From assembly GCA_028101095.1 (NCBI GenBank), contig JAOHKG010000006.1:1-48652 (forward strand): a stretch of DNA of 48,652 nt. The letters run 5' to 3'. The first letter of the stretch is position 1. Each line of letters opens with the position of its first letter. This document shows positions 1-8,051 of the stretch, piece by piece. Under the pieces are notes generated by a model. It was given only the letters and a program-made list of their open reading frames with translations, did not search any database and had not been told where the DNA came from. The DNA comes from Fidelibacterota bacterium (GTDB lineage Bacteria; Fidelibacterota; Marinisomatia; Marinisomatales; UBA1611). The translations under genes and the position numbers were made by a program.

Positions 1-1
1 T

Positions 2-475
2 GACGCCACGGCAGCAGAATTAAATATTATAGATGGTGGTACTTCAGCAACAGGAACAACAGTAGTAGATGCAGATAGGGTTGTTTTAAATGATGATGGA
101 TCAATGGTTCAAGTGGCTATGACAGATATAAATACTTATATTACAGCAACATCACCATCAGGCGGGGTCTTTACTCAAAGCACTAGTAAGTCCACAGGTG
201 TAACTTTAAGTAAATATGTTGGTCAGATTACTCTTAATGATGCAGCACTAGCGCATGAAGCGAATGTAACATTTGTAGTAACAAATACTCTTGTTGCTGC
301 GACAGACGTTGTTGTCGCTGTTCATGGTTCTGCTGGAACAGCTGGTGCATATCTTGTACAGGCAAACACTATGGGTTCAGGAAGTTTTAATATAACAGTT
401 AGGAATATTAGTGGTGGCAGTCTTTCAGAGTCGATTGTCGTTAACTTTTCAGTGATCAAAGGAGCTTCCTCTTAA
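2..475 (+). CDS. C-terminal part of a repetitive phage-tail-fibre-like surface protein (5' end outside window)
   Basis: The frame is open from the window edge, so the gene begins upstream; the first in-window ATG (104) is internal. The visible 157 residues start with ATAAELNIIDG and DADRVVLNDDG segments, which resemble low-complexity repeats common in tail fibres and other structural proteins of marine phages. A compact, Ser/Thr/Val/Ala-rich terminal domain follows (about residues 50-157) with alternating beta-like segments and no cysteine. Its stop overlaps the next start as TAATG, so the two genes are probably co-transcribed. Base composition is visibly less AT-rich than the flanking genes, which could mean transfer or the repeat bias itself. 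No other phage gene is present. It could be a host adhesin or filament subunit sharing a phage-like domain; the function is not established. Confidence 0.6.
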   Translation, partial: DATAAELNIIDGGTSATGTTVVDADRVVLNDDGSMVQVAMTDINTYITATSPSGGVFTQSTSKSTGVTLSKYVGQITLNDAALAHEANVTFVVTNTLVAATDVVVAVHGSAGTAGAYLVQANTMGSGSFNITVRNISGGSLSESIVVNFSVIKGASS

Positions 476-2283
476 TGAAATGGAAGCTACAAATAAAAAT
501 ATTTTTTATTTTATATTCTATTAATATACTTTGTTCTCAGGATTATAAAATACAATTTGCAACAATCCCAACAGGACAAGGACTAGCGACTGGAGATTCT
601 TTTGGGGTTTTAAATAGTATCGGAGGACTACTATCGCAAGAAAGTATTTCAGACTCTTTTATAGTTGGAGAAGGTTTTTTAAAAACATCTCAAAATGTTT
701 TTTCAGAACCACCATTAATATCAAATTTTAATTTCCCAAATCTCATTAATAAATCATCTGGCTCTATAAATGTTGATGCGACTTTATTTGACTTAAATGG
801 AATAAGCAAAGCAGAACTTTATTTACAGGTTGGAGGAACTGCTAACGAATTAATATTAACGATGGTTGAAGGGCTAGAAGGTAAATATCAAATCACAATA
901 CCAGATTCTTTAATTGGTGTAGAAAACTTTAGAGCTAGAGTCATTGCTGTAGATAACATGGAAAATATTTCTAGTAGTGAATATAAAACAGTGGGGGTGA
1001 AATTTATCGGTGGTGAAATGACAATGGCACATGGGAACAGTTCTTATCCTGAAGGTATTGATAAGGGTGGTTGGCGATTAATTTCATGGCCTGGAGTTCC
1101 TCAAGATTTAAGCTTGGCCAAATCTAAATTGAAAGAAGGACATATATTTTACCAATATAATCCACTAAGTGAGGAATATATTATTCCAGGTATAATAGAA
1201 ATTGGAAGCGCTTACTGGTTTAAGCATAAGTATGATGAACCCGTAGTTTTTGAAGAAGATACAAGTTCATCACTCCCTCTTGAGAATTATAAGATCTCTT
1301 TAAAGCAAGGTTGGAACATGATTGGTAGTCCTTTTTCGTTCTCTGTGCCTTTTGAAAAAGATAGTACAGTTGGAGACCTCTTTACTTTTGGAAATCAAGA
1401 TAAAGATGGTTGGAGTAGTTCTCAAAATACATTAGAGTCATGGAGAGGGTATGCTGTCTATGCTACTGATACAGCAAAAATAACTCTCCTCCCTTTTGGG
1501 GAAATAGAAAATTCAGCAGAAAGAATAATTGCTTCAGATGAGTGGGTACTAAACTTGCGACTAGATAGTGAATCCTATTTTAATTATTCTACTACGGTGG
1601 GAAGAAAAAATCATGCTTCTAACACTCTTGATTCATATGATACCCCGAGATTAATTGATTTGAATAATAATTTATCGATTGTTACAAACTTGGATGGTTT
1701 AAAAACGAACAGTTATATAAGAGATATACGATCTACAGAGGATTTTAATGGAGTCTGGGATTTAAGAATCGAATCTGAAAGTGATGAAAATATGATTCTT
1801 TTTTCGGGTTTATTTGAAGGGCCTACTTCAAAGGATTTACATGTATCCATCGTAGATATACAGAAACGGGCTATTGAATATGACTTTCCAGGTAGCTCTA
1901 TAGAAATACAACATAAAACAAGTTTGTCTTATGATTTTAAGCTTGTTGCTGGCGATTTAGATTATGTTATTCAAAAAAGCGAGAACATCTTAGAAAATAT
2001 ACCTGAGGAATATGCTTTAAGCCAAAATTACCCAAACCCTTTTAATCCAATAACAAAGATGAACTATCAACTTCCAAAAAGATCGAGAGTTATAATATCA
2101 ATCTATAATGTCGTAGGTCAGGAAGTACGAACACTACTAAATGAGGATCAAGACTATGGAGTTCATTCTATCACTTGGAATGGAGTTGATCAATATGGGA
2201 AAGCAATGGCTACGGGAGTATATTTTGCAAGGATGTCAACAGGAAGCTTCAGCCAAACAAAGAAGATGCTTCTCTTAAAATAA
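475..2283 (+). CDS. Secreted protein with a T9SS type A (FlgD-Ig-like) C-terminal sorting domain
   Basis: The protein has 602 residues. The N-terminus (MKWKLQIKIFFILYSINILC) is a hydrophobic signal sequence ending near CSQ; the Cys could be a weak lipobox, but the motif is not canonical. The middle holds beta-rich segments, including one around residues 80-175 resembling an Ig-like domain on alternating strands, and a part with 'GWNMIGSPF' around residue 280 typical of large extracellular proteins of this group. The last 85 residues carry ALSQNYPNPFNP followed by IYNVVGQEVRTL and ATGVYFARM, the hallmark of the type A C-terminal domain that directs export by the type IX secretion system in Bacteroidota and relatives. 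The start overlaps the stop of the upstream phage-like gene. No enzymatic motif was seen, so its role after secretion is unknown. Confidence 0.8.
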   Translation: MKWKLQIKIFFILYSINILCSQDYKIQFATIPTGQGLATGDSFGVLNSIGGLLSQESISDSFIVGEGFLKTSQNVFSEPPLISNFNFPNLINKSSGSINVDATLFDLNGISKAELYLQVGGTANELILTMVEGLEGKYQITIPDSLIGVENFRARVIAVDNMENISSSEYKTVGVKFIGGEMTMAHGNSSYPEGIDKGGWRLISWPGVPQDLSLAKSKLKEGHIFYQYNPLSEEYIIPGIIEIGSAYWFKHKYDEPVVFEEDTSSSLPLENYKISLKQGWNMIGSPFSFSVPFEKDSTVGDLFTFGNQDKDGWSSSQNTLESWRGYAVYATDTAKITLLPFGEIENSAERIIASDEWVLNLRLDSESYFNYSTTVGRKNHASNTLDSYDTPRLIDLNNNLSIVTNLDGLKTNSYIRDIRSTEDFNGVWDLRIESESDENMILFSGLFEGPTSKDLHVSIVDIQKRAIEYDFPGSSIEIQHKTSLSYDFKLVAGDLDYVIQKSENILENIPEEYALSQNYPNPFNPITKMNYQLPKRSRVIISIYNVVGQEVRTLLNEDQDYGVHSITWNGVDQYGKAMATGVYFARMSTGSFSQTKKMLLLK

Positions 2284-2285
2284 TT

Positions 2286-3761
2286 CTAATTTGATGGAAG
2301 AGCTGCTACGCCTTTTTCATCTGTCTTTAATAACCAAAGGTCCCCAAAATCTTTATTTCCATTTCCAAGGTTAAATGTGCTTCCTGTAATTGCATACCCT
2401 CCATCAAGAGTTGAGACACAAGAATAGCCAAAGTCACTATCATCGTTACTAAATTTTCTTCCCCATTCAATGAATCCACTATCATTAATTTTAATGACCC
2501 ATGTATTATACCCGTTTTTTAGATGATCAAAGGAGTTATATGTTAGAATAAAATTATCATCCTCTGTTCTTTGAATCATGTTGCTACCTTTAACTCCATC
2601 TCCGCCACCAAATGTTTTCTCCCAAATAATTTCACCAGAAGAATTAATTCTCAAAACATTTACAGCATTATTTCCATCGCCATAAGGCTCAATAGAGGAC
2701 AATATGACAAAACCATTATCAGAAGTTTCTATAATTGATTGCCCATATTCATCACTAGTTCCTCCATAGTTCAGACTCCACTCTTCTGCTCCTTCTGTAT
2801 CTATTTTCATAAGCAATATATCTGCACCACCATTTCCATATGAAGATGTACTTCCTAAAATTATATAGCTACTATCGCCAAGTGATATAATATCATGGCC
2901 GGTTTCATCTCCGATACCACCATAGGTTTTACTCCATAAAGAATCTCCTTGAGAATTTGTTTTTATTAACCAAATATCTTGATCTCCTGTATTTGAAATA
3001 TCTCCATTTCCAATAAGGAACAAGCTCCCATCGGTATTTTCTAAAGCCTTTCCGCCATATTCATTATTTGATGTCCCGTAATTTTTATTCCATTCAATCA
3101 AGCCAGACGGATAAGATTTTATGACCCAAATATCACTTTCTCCTGGACCATAAGATTCCGAGCTTCCGGATAGCAAAAAACCTCCATCGATAGTTTGGCT
3201 AAGATATCGAATAACATCAACCTGGCTACCTCCGAAATATTGACTCCAGAGTTTATTCCCAAACCTATCTGTTTTTAACAGAAGGAGATCTTCTGCTGTA
3301 TTTCCTAAAATGATAAAACTACTATCGTTTGTCTGTATGATAGAGAGGCCTTCTTCATGAATATTTTCTTCGCCATATGTATTAGAAAACACCAAGAAGT
3401 TGTTAACGTTTACAATTAGTGGATTACTTTCTGTTTGATTTCCTGAGTTATCATACGCTCTAACAAGTAATGAATGGGAAGTATTTTCAAAATTAGTGGT
3501 TATCCAGGGTAAAATAAATGGTTGGATCTTTGTCTCTGTAATAGAATCACCATTTACCCAGAGTGATATTTTATTATACTCTAATTCATTAATAGAATCA
3601 CATCGAATTAATACGGTGTCCATTAAAGAAGAGTCCTCCAATGGAAAAGTTATTAAGATACCAGAGGCATCATTATTAGAATTATTATTATCTGTTCCTT
3701 TATCTCCACAAGAGGACAAAAATAATAAAATTATTGCGAAGGCTATAAATTGCTTTTTCAT
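2286..3761 (-). CDS. Lipoprotein with about seven propeller-like repeats
   Basis: The protein has 491 residues. MKKQFIAFAIILLFLSSCG is a lipoprotein signal with lipobox LSSC (Cys18), followed by an Asn/Asp-rich linker. A short Ig-like segment spans about residues 35-120 ('SLLVRAYDNSGNQTESNPL'). The remainder is roughly seven repeats of 47-53 residues with the pattern 'DGGFxLxGS...GxxDIWxIKT...GxxxWxxxYGG', which suggests a seven-bladed beta-propeller on the cell surface or in the periplasm. Similar repeat proteins are common in Bacteroidota and relatives, where their ligands are mostly unknown. It sits 56 bp downstream of gcvP on the same strand and ends 3 bp from the convergent T9SS-substrate gene. 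No catalytic residues were recognised. Confidence 0.8.
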   Translation of the reverse strand: MKKQFIAFAIILLFLSSCGDKGTDNNNSNNDASGILITFPLEDSSLMDTVLIRCDSINELEYNKISLWVNGDSITETKIQPFILPWITTNFENTSHSLLVRAYDNSGNQTESNPLIVNVNNFLVFSNTYGEENIHEEGLSIIQTNDSSFIILGNTAEDLLLLKTDRFGNKLWSQYFGGSQVDVIRYLSQTIDGGFLLSGSSESYGPGESDIWVIKSYPSGLIEWNKNYGTSNNEYGGKALENTDGSLFLIGNGDISNTGDQDIWLIKTNSQGDSLWSKTYGGIGDETGHDIISLGDSSYIILGSTSSYGNGGADILLMKIDTEGAEEWSLNYGGTSDEYGQSIIETSDNGFVILSSIEPYGDGNNAVNVLRINSSGEIIWEKTFGGGDGVKGSNMIQRTEDDNFILTYNSFDHLKNGYNTWVIKINDSGFIEWGRKFSNDDSDFGYSCVSTLDGGYAITGSTFNLGNGNKDFGDLWLLKTDEKGVAALPSN

Positions 3762-3817
3762 TAATTGAAAATTACAAAAAATTTAGGTTAGAAGATAACG
3801 TTGGTGATAAAACTCTT

Positions 3818-6634
3818 TTATTCTGTTTCGTAGTCTTCAATTGGTGGGCATGTACAAACTAGGTTTCTATCTCCGAATGCATTATCAATTCTTCCAATGG
3901 ATGGCCAATATTTATGTTCTTTTTGCCATTCACCAGGAAAGCAGGCTTGATATCTTGAGTATTTATGATTCCATTCATCAGATAAACTATGTTGAGATGT
4001 ATGAGGAGCATTCTTAAGAGGATTATCTGTTTTATCAAATTCTCCTGAAACCACTTTATTAATCTCTTCTTTAATTAAGATCATTGCGTCACAGAAACGG
4101 TCGAGTTCAGACTTGGATTCACTTTCCGTGGGTTCTATCATCATAGTCCCTGGAACGGGCCAAGACATAGTAGGGGCATGGTAGCCATAATCCATAAGGC
4201 GTTTGGCGATATCTTCTTCGCTAATTCCAGATTCTTCTTTAATAGATCGGATATCAATGATGAATTCATGAGCTGATAGTCCGCTGGTACCACGATATAA
4301 AATTGGATAATGGTCTTCTAGTCTTTTTGCCATATAGTTCGCATTTAAGATTGCAACCTGAGTTGCTTTTTTAAGACCATCAGACCCCATCATGGAAATA
4401 TAAGCCCATGATATGGGAAGAATGCTGCTGCTACCAAAAGGTGCTGCCGAAACTGAAGAAATTGCATGTCTTGCATTGTTTGATGAATGGAAGTGCCCGG
4501 GTAAAAAGTGAGATAAATGGTCTTTGCAAACAATAGGGCCCATTCCAGGTCCACCACCACCATGGGGAATACAAAATGTTTTGTGCAAATTAATATGCAT
4601 TACATCTGCACCAAACTTTCCAGGTTTACATAATCCGACCAATGCATTTAAGTTTGCTCCATCCATGTAAACTTGACCACCATTTTGATGAACTGTTTCA
4701 CATAATTCCTGAATTGTTTCTTCAAAAACCCCGTGAGTTGACGGGTAGGTTATCATTACAGAAGAAAGATTTTGTGAATGTGTCTTTATTTTTTCATTGA
4801 AATCTAATTCGTCAATATTTCCATCATTATCGCATTGTATAACTACAACTTTCATTCCAGCCATTACAGCAGATGCTGGATTTGTACCATGAGCCGAAGC
4901 AGGAATTAAACAAATATTTCGATGGTTATCACCACGAGACTGGTGGTATGCACGTATAACCATTAGCCCCGTGTATTCGCCTTGAGCTCCAGAGTTTGGC
5001 TGCATTGAAATAGCATCGAAGCCAGTAATCTCAATAAGTGAGTTATTTAATTCCTCAATTAATTCAAAATATCCTTGGGCTTGCTCATCGGGTGCGAATG
5101 GGTGAATGTTCCCAAATTCTGGCCACGTAACTGCAACCATTTCGGTCGTGCTGTTAAGTTTCATAGTACAAGAACCCAGAGGAATCATACTTGTATTAAG
5201 AGATAAGTCTTTTGATTCTAGTACATGCATGTAGCGAAGCATTTGAGTTTCTGATCTATACTTATGGAAAACAGGGTGCTCTAAAAAGGAAGATTTTCGT
5301 CTAAGGCTTTCAGGAATAGAATCAGGTAAATGATCACTTTTTTTAATATTAAAAATAGATAGAATTGAAGTTACGTCTTCGTTTGTTGTGGTTTCATCTA
5401 ATGAGATTCCGACGGATCCGTCTTCGAAATCACGAAGGTTTATTTTTTTAGATAAAGCTTCTTTTTTCCAACCTTGAGCTTTTATTCTTATCGTATCAAA
5501 AAAATGCGAACTTTGTAGTTCAAATCCTGCTTTAATAAATGAGCCAGCCAAAATTTCAGCATATTTATTCACTCGCAATCCAATCTTTTTAATGCCTTCA
5601 GGACCATGGTATACAGCGTACATTCCAGACATGATGGCCAGTAATACCTGAGCTGTACAAATATTAGATGTGGCTTTTTCTCTTCGGATATGTTGCTCGC
5701 GAGTTTGAAGTGCCATTCGAAGAGCTCTATTGCCACTACTATCTTGAGAAACACCAATTATTCTACCAGGAATTTTTCGTTTAAAACTTTCTGTTGTCGC
5801 AAAAAAAGCTGCATGGGGTCCGCCAAAACCCATCGGAACTCCAAACCGTTGAGAATTACCAACTGCAACATCTGCGCCCATTTCACCAGGTGCTTTCAGT
5901 AGTGTTAATGCCAAAAGATCTGTTGCCATGCAAACATATGATTTGTTTGACTTCGCCAGATCGCAAATTTCAGAATAGTCACGAATACGACCATCAGTGT
6001 CAGGGTATTGGATAAGAATACCAAAAACAGAATCAGTCAGAGTGTCTTTATTAATTTTTCCAACAACAATCTTGATATCCACAGGCTCAGCTCTTGTTTT
6101 CAGGACATCTATAGTTTGAGAATTGCATTTTTCAGAAACAAGGTACGTATTTTTTTTTGAATTTCGGGTACTGTTAAAAAACATTATCATTGCTTCAGCA
6201 GCAGCAGTACCCTCATCTAATAGAGATGCATTTGCAAGAGGTAAACCAGTAAGGTCCGTTACCATAGTTTGATAATTAAGAAGAGCTTCAAGTCTTCCTT
6301 GGCTAATCTCAGCTTGATAAGGTGTATACTGGGTATACCAACCTGGATTTTCCATAATATTTCGAAGGATGACTGTTGGTACATTAGTTCCATAATATCC
6401 CATACCAATCCATGATTGAAAAACTTGGTTTTTATTTGCTAATTCACGTAATCGTTTAATCACTTGGGTTTCAGACTTTCCAACAATTTGATTATTATTA
6501 CTTTTGATCTGAATATTTTTCGGTACAACATCATTAGAGAAATTGTTTAGTGATGAATAATTTAATTCAGAAAGCATTTTTTCTACTTCTGAGTTTTTTG
6601 GTCCTATGTGTCTATTTGAAAATGGAAATGGCAT
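3818..6634 (-). CDS. gcvP: Glycine dehydrogenase (decarboxylating), P-protein of the glycine cleavage system
   Basis: GcvP decarboxylates glycine with pyridoxal phosphate and passes the aminomethyl group to the lipoyl arm of H-protein in the cytoplasm. At 938 residues it is the fused single-chain form (GcvPA plus GcvPB). The N-terminus has the family start FSNRHIGP. The PLP lysine lies in HINLHKTFCIPHGGGGPG near residue 680, with the glycine-rich loop directly after it. Other family blocks are QTREQHIRREKATSNICTAQ near 310 and IPLGSCTMKLN near 485. No gcvT or gcvH is beside it, so the rest of the system is encoded elsewhere. No Shine-Dalgarno precedes the ATG. The upstream non-coding region shows no glycine-riboswitch core that I can recognise. 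Confidence 0.97.
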   Translation of the reverse strand: MPFPFSNRHIGPKNSEVEKMLSELNYSSLNNFSNDVVPKNIQIKSNNNQIVGKSETQVIKRLRELANKNQVFQSWIGMGYYGTNVPTVILRNIMENPGWYTQYTPYQAEISQGRLEALLNYQTMVTDLTGLPLANASLLDEGTAAAEAMIMFFNSTRNSKKNTYLVSEKCNSQTIDVLKTRAEPVDIKIVVGKINKDTLTDSVFGILIQYPDTDGRIRDYSEICDLAKSNKSYVCMATDLLALTLLKAPGEMGADVAVGNSQRFGVPMGFGGPHAAFFATTESFKRKIPGRIIGVSQDSSGNRALRMALQTREQHIRREKATSNICTAQVLLAIMSGMYAVYHGPEGIKKIGLRVNKYAEILAGSFIKAGFELQSSHFFDTIRIKAQGWKKEALSKKINLRDFEDGSVGISLDETTTNEDVTSILSIFNIKKSDHLPDSIPESLRRKSSFLEHPVFHKYRSETQMLRYMHVLESKDLSLNTSMIPLGSCTMKLNSTTEMVAVTWPEFGNIHPFAPDEQAQGYFELIEELNNSLIEITGFDAISMQPNSGAQGEYTGLMVIRAYHQSRGDNHRNICLIPASAHGTNPASAVMAGMKVVVIQCDNDGNIDELDFNEKIKTHSQNLSSVMITYPSTHGVFEETIQELCETVHQNGGQVYMDGANLNALVGLCKPGKFGADVMHINLHKTFCIPHGGGGPGMGPIVCKDHLSHFLPGHFHSSNNARHAISSVSAAPFGSSSILPISWAYISMMGSDGLKKATQVAILNANYMAKRLEDHYPILYRGTSGLSAHEFIIDIRSIKEESGISEEDIAKRLMDYGYHAPTMSWPVPGTMMIEPTESESKSELDRFCDAMILIKEEINKVVSGEFDKTDNPLKNAPHTSQHSLSDEWNHKYSRYQACFPGEWQKEHKYWPSIGRIDNAFGDRNLVCTCPPIEDYETE

Positions 6635-6814
6635 GTTTTAAATAATTGTTTTGTTGGTAAATAACATGATAAAGCTTAAATAAACTTTCTTGCTAAGTCT
6701 AAAGACAAATTATTTTTTTAACTTCTTTCTTCTAAAAAAATATATAAAATAAGGAGCATTGCTAATTTATGTTTCCTTAATGAATTATTTATTTGATAAC
6801 TTCTAACATTAAAA

Positions 6815-6898
6815 ATGAACGATCACTATTTAATTGAAATTAAAAACCTTGTTTTCAAGGATCTGATAAAAAAAACTACAAGAGTAGTTAATTTTTAA
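6815..6898 (+). other. 27-codon ORF: possible leader peptide or ABC-ATPase gene remnant
   Basis: ATG at 6815 opens 27 codons to TAA at 6896-6898, 11 bp before a rho-independent terminator and 50 bp before the zinc-ribbon gene. Residues 6-16 (LIEIKNLVFKD) look like the first beta strand of ABC-transporter ATPases, which often begin with LIEIKNLSF-like text; the match then breaks off. It may be a chance ORF, a leader peptide, or the stub of a deleted gene that kept its terminator. No Shine-Dalgarno is present, which is normal for this genome. Confidence 0.25.
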
Positions 6899-6909
6899 AA
6901 ATACAAAAG

Positions 6910-6933
6910 GCACCTTCAAGGTGCTTTTTTTTT
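6910..6933 (+). terminator. Rho-independent terminator just upstream of the zinc-ribbon gene
   Basis: GCACCT-TCA-AGGTGC (6910-6924) is a perfect 6 bp GC-rich stem followed directly by nine T residues. Only 15 bp separate its end from the ATG at 6949. No full gene lies upstream on this strand, so it ends a short transcript, acts as an attenuator, or is a relic. Confidence 0.75.
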
Positions 6934-6948
6934 ATATTGGGATAATAT

Positions 6949-7659
6949 ATGTCTATAGATAAGCTAGTTGGTTTGCAAGAAACTGATACAAAATTAAAAG
7001 ATTTAAGTGATCTCCTAGGAGACCTTCCGGCAAAAGTGGAAGAGTTAAATCATCAAGAACAATCGATTAAAGATTCGCTTGTTTCAAATAAAGAAAGGCT
7101 AAAAGAATTAGAAGTTGAAATACACAAAAGAGAAGTAGACGTAACGCAGGTAAATGATAAAATATCCAAATTAAAAGACCAACTATTTTTAGTAACGAAT
7201 AATAAGCAGTATGATGCATTAATGACGGAAATTGATCATCGAAAAGATAAGAGGTCTTCATTTGAATCAGAGTCAATTGATTTTCTGGAAGAAAAAGAAA
7301 CTCTCACAGCATCTGTCACAAAAATGGAATCAGAATTGGATAATCTTACAAATGATTTATCGGAGCGAAGATTAAAATTAGAATCATCAATCTCCGAATC
7401 AGCGGAAGAGAAAAAAGAACTTGATGACTTAAGATCTGCTCAGCTTGTTGGAGTCGATGAGAGCACAATGTTAATTTATGATAAAGTTCAAATCCATAGA
7501 AATGGTATTGCTGTAGTTGAAATTTCTGGAGGTGCATGCGGTGGTTGTGGTGCTCATGTACCACCACAAGTTATTACAGAAGTTAGGGCTAAGGAAGGTC
7601 TCCATAGGTGTGGTGTCTGTGGACGATATCTTTTTAACAATACAAAATTAGATAATTAG
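6949..7659 (+). CDS. Coiled-coil protein with C4 zinc ribbon (DUF164/zf-RING_7 family)
   Basis: The protein has 236 residues. About residues 10-175 are predicted coiled coil (Glu/Lys/Leu heptads, e.g. ELNHQEQSIKDSLVSNKERL), including the conserved 'LFLVTNNKQYDALMTEI' block of this family. The end carries a four-cysteine zinc ribbon, CGGCGAHVPP...HRCGVCGRYLF. Members occur in most bacterial phyla as putative nucleic-acid-binding or RNA-associated proteins without a firm assigned function. The gene lies directly upstream of rnpB, 14 bp from its P1 stem, which I read as shared transcription. The ATG fits the family N-terminus ('LVGLQETDTKLKDL'). Confidence 0.88.
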   Translation: MSIDKLVGLQETDTKLKDLSDLLGDLPAKVEELNHQEQSIKDSLVSNKERLKELEVEIHKREVDVTQVNDKISKLKDQLFLVTNNKQYDALMTEIDHRKDKRSSFESESIDFLEEKETLTASVTKMESELDNLTNDLSERRLKLESSISESAEEKKELDDLRSAQLVGVDESTMLIYDKVQIHRNGIAVVEISGGACGGCGAHVPPQVITEVRAKEGLHRCGVCGRYLFNNTKLDN

Positions 7660-7673
7660 TAAAAATTAAATTT

Positions 7674-8042
7674 GAGTCGGTCGGATGGTTGCTCTAGACT
7701 TGTTTGTTCAACTTTAGAGAGGAAAGTCCGGGCACCGCAGAACAAGATGCTCCATAATAAGGAGAGTTAGACTTTTGTCTTTCATGGAAAGTGCAGCAGA
7801 AAATATACCGCCTTCGGGTAAGGGTGAAAAAGTGGTGTAAGAGACCACTAGTTGTTGAAGAAATTCAAACAACTTGTAAACCCCATCTGGTGCAAGATCG
7901 AATAGGCTCTGAGATGTTGTTCGCATTGATCAAAGAGCGGGTAGATTGCTAAATCGTTGTGGTAATGCAAAGGTTAGATGAATGACCATCTCTCAAATAA
8001 GTTTACTTATTTGAGGACAGAACTCGGCTTATAGACCGACTC
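7674..8042 (+). ncRNA. rnpB: RNase P RNA (bacterial class A)
   Basis: This is the catalytic RNA that removes 5' leaders from pre-tRNA. The ends pair as P1: GAGTCGGTC at 7674-7682 with GACCGACTC at 8034-8042, nine perfect pairs. Universally conserved segments are present in order: GAGGAAAGTCCGGGC (5' half of P4, about 7718-7732), a GTGCAGCAGAAAATATACCGCC-like block (7791 onward), GGTAAGGGTGAAAAAGTGG, and ACAGAACTCGGCTTATAG (3' half of P4, about 8017-8034). An extra perfect 10 bp hairpin, CTCAAATAAG-TTTA-CTTATTTGAG (7992-8015), lies just before the 3' P4 strand and corresponds to a P19-type insert. The length of about 369 nt is normal. The gene is wedged between the zinc-ribbon gene (14 bp) and recJ (9 bp), with no terminator between. 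Confidence 0.95.
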
Positions 8043-8051
8043 ACATATATT

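Larger units (their letters stand above)
6635..6948. other. Intergenic region with short hairpins, a 27-codon ORF and a terminator
   Basis: This 314 bp, very AT-rich stretch separates the divergent gcvP and zinc-ribbon genes and must hold both promoters. On the plus strand I see an inverted pair TAAGGA/TCCTTA (6750-6755 and 6774-6779), a hairpin CCTTG-TTTT-CAAGG, a hairpin AACTAC-AAGA-GTAGTT, and the terminator listed separately. A 27-codon ORF runs from 6815 to 6898. An AT-rich TATATAAAAT at 6741-6750 could be part of a promoter, but no convincing -35 box accompanies it. No tRNA-like or known riboswitch structure was recognised. Confidence 0.5.

Noticed and set aside
1-2283. Prophage at the left edge
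   Set aside because: Only one phage-like domain is seen; the next genes are a T9SS-type secreted protein and host metabolism, with no integrase, terminase or capsid gene.
3496-3768. Plus-strand ORF of 90 codons opposite the lipoprotein N-terminus
   Set aside because: The minus-strand frame has a clear lipoprotein signal and repeats; this frame has neither, and begins inside the other gene.
6750-6933. 6S RNA or other known ncRNA ending at the terminator
   Set aside because: About 180 nt and a terminator fit by size, but no long closing stem with central bubble can be drawn, and the stretch contains an ORF. Kept only as an attenuator or remnant candidate.
6635-6948. Glycine riboswitch upstream of gcvP
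   Set aside because: Read on the minus strand, the region is AT-rich and lacks the conserved GC-rich core motifs of glycine aptamers. Only simple short hairpins are present.
7714-7926. Minus-strand ORF of 70 codons
   Set aside because: It lies wholly within the RNase P RNA, whose conserved structure explains the sequence.
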